A stretch of DNA of 7,596 nt from Anaerolineae bacterium (lineage in GTDB: Bacteria > Chloroflexota > Anaerolineae > B4-G1), in contig JAUWOI010000197.1 in assembly GCA_030612185.1 (NCBI GenBank), positions 1 through 7,596 of the forward strand, given 5' to 3'. Under the pieces are notes generated by a model. The model ran no database searches. It was not told the DNA's origin and worked only from the letters and a program-made list of their open reading frames with translations. Shown piece after piece: positions 4,683 through 7,596 of the stretch. Both the position numbers and the translations under genes were made by a program. Position 1 is the first letter of the stretch; every line of letters begins with the position of its first letter.

Positions 4683-5936
4683 TCAGTGCGACACACCTTC
4701 ACCGGCCCGACACGGCATCCAATAGAGGTCGAACGTCTCCTCGATCAGGCGTACTGCGTCATCAACACCGTTCTCGGCGCGTATCTGCTCGCCGAGGAGG
4801 GACGCCGCAGCGCGCAGCGCGCCGTTGTGTGCCAACTCCTCCAGCGCGGCTGCCAGCCCCTCGGTATCCATCTTCACGCGCCGAATGGGCGGCGGCCCGA
4901 CACCGAGCTCGTGGACTCGCTGGCCCCAGAAAAACTGGTCTGCGAGATGCGGGATGACCAACGACGGTATGCCTGCCCGCAGGCCGGCGGAAGTGGTTCC
5001 AAACCCGCCGTGGTGTACCGCGCCGGCTGTGCGCGGCAGCAGCCAACTATGCGGCAGCGACCCGGCGGCGTAGATGGTCGGAGGCAGTGCCAACTGTGCA
5101 AGTCCCTCGTCCCAACCCTGGATGATCGCCCGCACGCCCGCCTGCTGGGTGGCGTCCACGAACAGGCTGGCGGTCTCCAGCGCGCCGCCACTGCCGAGGC
5201 TCATCGCTCCCAGGCTGACCACCAGCGGGGGCTCGCCGTTCTCGAGGAAGGCCGGCAAATCCGCCGGGGGCTCCCATCCGCTCAGTTCTTCGACGAACCA
5301 GTAGCCCACGACGCGGTGGTGAGGCCCCCAGTGCGGGTTGGGCGCGTAGACCACCGGACTGACCGGCACGAGGTTCAGGCGCGTTGAAGTGAAACCTTCC
5401 GGTCCCACAGGCGGAAGCCCCTGCCGCCGGCGCATGCGGTTGAGCGGCAGGGTGGTGATCAGACTGATCAATCCATCTATAGCGCCGTAGGCCATCCGCT
5501 TGAACAGCGGTCGCTCGGGATCCTCCCAAGGGATGGCCCATGGCATGAAGGTCACGCTCACGTTGGGCAGATCCAGCAACTCAGCCTCGTTCTTGCCCGC
5601 CGCACTGGGCGCAGGAATCACCACCAGATCGGCCTCCCGGCATCCTGCCAGGATATCCTCGTGCGATTGCTCCAACATGTCGAAAGCGAAGCGCATCGCC
5701 CGCACCAGGCCCACCACCACGTTGCGCGAGCGGAGGCGAATGGCAGCCGCTTCGCGACCGATGTCGATGTCTGGCCCCAGCGGTGCAAACTCTACACTGT
5801 GGGATTCAACCAGCGCTCTCATGACAGGGTGAGACATCAGCGTGACGGTATGCCCGGCGCGTTCTAACCCCTGTGCGAGTGCAATGAACGGCTGCACGTC
5901 CCCACGCGAGCCAATGGTAGGGATCACAATTTTCAT
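4683..5936 (-). CDS. UGT-like family 1 glycosyltransferase (sterol/macrolide glucosyltransferase type)
   Basis: The 417-residue protein is complete, a usual size for bacterial GT-B transferases of this family. These enzymes move a sugar from a nucleotide donor to a lipid, sterol, carotenoid or polyketide acceptor; the acceptor here cannot be told. The N-terminal half opens with MKIVIPTIGSRGDVQPFIAL, the classic acceptor-side fold start, and GHTVTLMSHP (28-37) follows. The C-terminal donor site has VSLGAMS (240-246), then AGAVHHGGFGTTSAGLRAGI (304-323), where the HHGG histidine contacts the donor phosphate in relatives, then PHLADQFFWGQRVHELGVGP (329-348) with the DQ pair that holds the sugar. 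No signal peptide is seen. AGAGGGG lies 4 nt before the ATG. It is a single gene with its own promoter, convergent with the RRM gene. The ending GEGVSH after the last helix is ordinary. Confidence 0.95.
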   Translation of the reverse strand: MKIVIPTIGSRGDVQPFIALAQGLERAGHTVTLMSHPVMRALVESHSVEFAPLGPDIDIGREAAAIRLRSRNVVVGLVRAMRFAFDMLEQSHEDILAGCREADLVVIPAPSAAGKNEAELLDLPNVSVTFMPWAIPWEDPERPLFKRMAYGAIDGLISLITTLPLNRMRRRQGLPPVGPEGFTSTRLNLVPVSPVVYAPNPHWGPHHRVVGYWFVEELSGWEPPADLPAFLENGEPPLVVSLGAMSLGSGGALETASLFVDATQQAGVRAIIQGWDEGLAQLALPPTIYAAGSLPHSWLLPRTAGAVHHGGFGTTSAGLRAGIPSLVIPHLADQFFWGQRVHELGVGPPPIRRVKMDTEGLAAALEELAHNGALRAAASLLGEQIRAENGVDDAVRLIEETFDLYWMPCRAGEGVSH

Positions 5937-5997
5937 TTTTCCCCTCTGGGTGATGGTGTCATATTACGCCAACACACGGCAACGACCACTTGCCTAC

Positions 5998-6026
5998 ATT
6001 ATATCCTGACGGCGGCTCTTGCACAA
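5998..6026 (-). promoter_or_regulatory. promoter of the glycosyltransferase gene
   Basis: On the minus strand TTGTGC (6021-6026) is followed after 17 nt by a perfect TATAAT (5998-6003). Transcription would start near 5991 and leave a leader of about 55 nt that ends in the AGAGGGG ribosome site. The -35 matches only its first three bases. Confidence 0.6.
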
Positions 6027-6467
6027 ACACACGCCCCTTCGACAGACTCACCGCCACGCCTGCCACGAGAGTACTCTCGCAGTGGAAGTACTCGCGGTGG
6101 CAGGGCAGGCAGCCCGCCCCACAAGAAGCGCGGGAGCCTGTCCTGAGCCGAGTCGAAGGACCGCGGGCCAGTCTCACGGCGAGACTCTTTGGTGCATCCA
6201 CGGCGGGCCGCACTCCCGCCTGGGCCTGGGTTGGCGATGAATGAGGCGTGGGTGGCGTCCCACAGCAGGCAAATCTCCGGCGCTGGATCAAGGACCGGCG
6301 ACTCAGAGTTGTCAGCGTCCGCGCAGGCGGAGCAGTTTCTGCCGCAGGTTACCATTGACTGTGCTTGCGGGTCGAATAGCCAGTTGCGATGCACTTTCGC
6401 GCCAAAAACACATCCAAACCTGCGGGAGGGTCATGGCGCCAACCCTGAATCAAACCTCGTACACTTC
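6027..6467. other. gene-free stretch with short palindromes
   Basis: Frames here are open only by chance and show no domain motif. CGAGAGTACTCTCG (6066-6079) is a perfect 14-bp palindrome. It sits in a larger imperfect hairpin between GCCAC (6062-6066) and GTGGC (6097-6101). AGTCTC (6170-6175) pairs with GAGACT (6181-6186). The second half (6230-6467) shows no repeat or gene that I can support apart from the promoter at its right end. Confidence 0.5.
6137..6160. repeat. dispersed CCTGTCCTGAGCCGAGTCGAAGGA-type repeat
   Basis: The segment begins CCTGTCCTGAGCC and ends GAGTCGAAGGA, an imperfect palindrome of the widespread TCCTGAGCxxAGTCGAAGGA intergenic family (recalled, not searched). A related copy lies inside the regulator gene at 1180-1226, and a partial CCTTCGACAGACTC word occurs at about 6034-6050. 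Confidence 0.6.
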
Positions 6468-6499
6468 TTGACAACTTCTAAACATCTTTTTGGTATACT
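6468..6499 (+). promoter_or_regulatory. promoter of the VTC-domain gene
   Basis: A perfect TTGACA (6468-6473) lies upstream of TATACT (6494-6499), which carries a TGG extended -10. The spacing of 20 nt is long, so the extended -10 probably carries the activity. The predicted start is near 6506, about 27 nt before the ATG. Confidence 0.6.
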
Positions 6500-6532
6500 C
6501 TTGTCAATTCACCCACTTGGGAAGAGAGAAAC

Positions 6533-7282
6533 ATGAGCAACGCCATACGTAGATTCAATCGGTTTGAGTTGAAATATCTTCTATCCTGGGAGGCTGCGGA
6601 GTAACTCAAGCAATGTCTCCAGCGATACTTACAACCCGATGCCCACGGGGGTCGAAATGGGACCTATGTCCTCTCCAGTCTCTACTATGACACATCCGAC
6701 CAGCGCTTCTATTGGGAAAAAGTCGAAGGCATCAAGTTCCGACGCAAACTAAGAATTCGCCACTACGAAGGGCAAGCAGCACTGACCGCCGAGTCAAAAG
6801 TCTTTGTGGAGATCAAACAACGGCTCGACCGGGTGATCCAGAAGCGGCGCGTGCTTTTGCCCTATCAAGACGCGCTAGGACTCTGCAATCACAGAATCAT
6901 ACCCCATCATGCCCCCAGAGATCGAGCCGTGATCAAAGAAATCCACGCCATGGTGTGGCAGTACAACTTGCGGCCTGCGTGCATAACCAGCTATATGCGC
7001 CAGGCCTTTGTGGGCAGCGATTACGACATTGGCCTGCGCGTGACGTTCGACACGAACATTCGCTACCGGGCCAAAGACCTGCAATTGCATTCTAAAAAGA
7101 TCGGCCCGTTTATGCTTTCCCCCCAACGGGTGATCATGGAAATCAAGGTCAACGAGCGCGTTCCTTACTGGATCACCGAGTTGGTCGCCGAGCACAATTT
7201 CGCCTTGATCAGGATCAGTAAATACTGCACCAGTTTAGAAGCAGCCGCCAGAGTACCCAAACCCAGTTACCATTTTGCATGA
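6533..7282 (+). pseudogene. VTC-domain polyphosphate polymerase, with in-frame TAA at codon 24
   Basis: Read through one stop, this is a full-length 249-codon VTC-type enzyme. The family builds polyphosphate from ATP in a tunnel lined by basic residues. The start ATG (6533) has a purine-rich GGGAAGAGAG site upstream and a family-like opening, IRRFNRFELKYLL. Signature strands in order are FELKY (11-15), SSLYYDT (48-54), FRRKLRIRHY (69-78), FVEIKQR (91-97), GLRVTFDTN (167-175), IMEIKVNE (201-208) and RISKYC (227-232), so the basic tunnel residues are present. The TAA (6602-6604) replaces one codon in WEAAE-x-LKQ, where relatives have a charged or polar residue; CAA, GAA or AAA to TAA is enough. 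The rest is clean to the TGA. This may be a recent nonsense mutation, a suppressed stop or a sequencing error. The next gene start, 108 nt downstream, points to an operon. Confidence 0.85.
6806..7282 (+). CDS. C-terminal fragment of the VTC-domain protein
   Basis: This is the longest unbroken piece that starts at a usable codon: GTG at codon 92 of the parent, 158 residues. It keeps VEIKQR, MEIKVNE and SKYC but lacks the FELKY and RRKLRIRHY basic strands needed for the catalytic tunnel. No Shine-Dalgarno is seen before the GTG. It is an expected automatic call and is unlikely to be a functional protein alone. Confidence 0.4.
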   Translation: MEIKQRLDRVIQKRRVLLPYQDALGLCNHRIIPHHAPRDRAVIKEIHAMVWQYNLRPACITSYMRQAFVGSDYDIGLRVTFDTNIRYRAKDLQLHSKKIGPFMLSPQRVIMEIKVNERVPYWITELVAEHNFALIRISKYCTSLEAAARVPKPSYHFA

Positions 7283-7304
7283 CACTACAGCGAATGGGGA
7301 ATGG

Positions 7305-7364
7305 AACGAATTTTTGCCGCCGCTCACGGCGATGCGCTCCGATTCGTCAGTTTCTAAATTCGTT
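7305..7364. repeat. 9-bp inverted repeat between the VTC gene and the next start
   Basis: AACGAATTT (7305-7313) and AAATTCGTT (7356-7364) are exact reverse complements around a 42-nt loop. They lie between the VTC stop and the ribosome site at 7379. The structure lacks a following T-tract, so it may shape the intercistronic message without ending it. Confidence 0.35.
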
Positions 7365-7390
7365 GTTGTGTTCCACATAGGAGGTAAACC

Positions 7391-7441
7391 GTGGACCAAA
7401 TAGCACAACTCTTTAACGACTCCACTGAAAAAAGGGGCTAA
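7391..7441 (+). pseudogene. truncated start of a gene after VTC, possibly DUF4956, cut by a repeat element
   Basis: A GTG start (7391) follows an excellent AGGAGGT site (7379-7385). The frame encodes MDQIAQLFNDSTEKRG and then stops. The first 12 residues look like a real N-terminus; the last ones come from the inverted-repeat element whose left arm begins at about 7420. Bacterial VTC genes often precede a DUF4956 membrane-protein gene whose start is of this kind (recalled), so this is probably its first dozen codons. The gene may continue beyond the right edge of the window. The identity is inference from position and a very short match. Confidence 0.5.
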
Positions 7442-7596
7442 TTTTAACGCAGAGACGCAAAGGCGCAGAGATTCTTGAATGATGCTTTAATATTTTTGAG
7501 AATCGAGGCCTTTGACTGAACAAATCTTGATCTACCATTTAAATTTCTTTGCGTCTCTGCGCCTCTGCGTTGAAGCTTTTGGTTTTTTCAGTAGAG
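7420..7596. repeat. MITE-like inverted-repeat element with GCAGAGACGCAAAG modules
   Basis: The outer arms CTCCACTGAAAAAA (7420-7433) and TTTTTTCAGTAGAG (7583-7596) are reverse complements with one mismatch. Inside them are 25-nt low-complexity arms at 7446-7470 and 7547-7571, each of three 8- to 9-nt modules (AACGCAGAG, ACGCAAAG, GCGCAGAG). The modules are in one order on the left and in swapped order in the reverse complement of the right arm. The roughly 76-nt AT-rich centre has no coding frame. The TTTGCGTCTCTGCGCCTCTGCGTT word is a known widespread intergenic repeat (recalled). The element reaches the window edge. Confidence 0.7.

Noticed and set aside
4686..5387. plus-strand frame of 233 codons opposite the glycosyltransferase
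   Set aside because: It is antisense to a clear GT-B enzyme, has no ribosome site or motif, and its composition is typical of a complementary-strand frame.
5999..6394. minus-strand frame of 131 codons in the gap before the VTC gene
   Set aside because: It contains SFDSAQDRLP, a signature of the dispersed repeat read as protein, plus other repeat-derived sequence. I could not match any domain or find a good ribosome site.
7420..7596. insertion sequence with transposase
   Set aside because: The element is only about 177 bp and has no open frame for a transposase, so at most it is a non-autonomous repeat.

Overview
The window looks like a stretch of a Chloroflexota chromosome, most likely Anaerolineae-like. 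This is inferred from gene style, with no phylogeny run. The clues are a large MalT/LuxR-type ATPase regulator, a short conserved protein of a kind I associate with Chloroflexota, a VTC polyphosphate-polymerase-type gene followed by what looks like the start of a DUF4956 gene, and many short, low-complexity inverted intergenic repeats. No rRNA, tRNA, CRISPR array or transposase was seen.

Layout, left to right. A small conserved gene lies on the minus strand (35-256) and appears frameshifted near its C-terminus. A repeat-filled gap follows (257-719) with two nested inverted-repeat structures. Then comes a minus-strand MalT-like regulator of about 930 codons (720-3520), broken twice. An in-frame TGA separates the ATPase N-terminus from the TPR-rich body. 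A tandem array of seven 8-bp units in the linker puts the LuxR DNA-binding domain out of frame; removing exactly one unit would restore that frame. A divergent intergenic region (3521-3990) carries repeats, a candidate minus-strand promoter, a strong plus-strand promoter and an intrinsic terminator inside the leader of the next operon. That operon holds a cold-shock protein (3991-4200) and a glycine-rich RRM RNA-binding protein (4243-4557), closed by a strong terminator (4585-4619). Convergent to it is an intact UGT-like glycosyltransferase (4683-5936, minus) with its own promoter. A repeat-rich gap of about 590 bp follows. Last are a VTC-domain polyphosphate polymerase gene with an in-frame TAA at codon 24 (6533-7282), and a 16-residue start of a second gene that runs into a MITE-like inverted-repeat element (7420-7596) reaching the window edge.

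The csp/RRM pair forms a probable RNA-chaperone operon controlled by attenuation or by a leader small RNA. The VTC gene and the truncated gene after it look like a broken polyphosphate/DUF4956 operon. The strongest candidate for unusual biology is the regulator: its ATPase/TPR sensor and its HTH output are joined by an 8-bp repeat tract that could act as a length-dependent ON/OFF switch. The main caution is that four genes in 7.6 kb carry point or frame lesions, so sequencing error has to be separated from real decay or phase variation.
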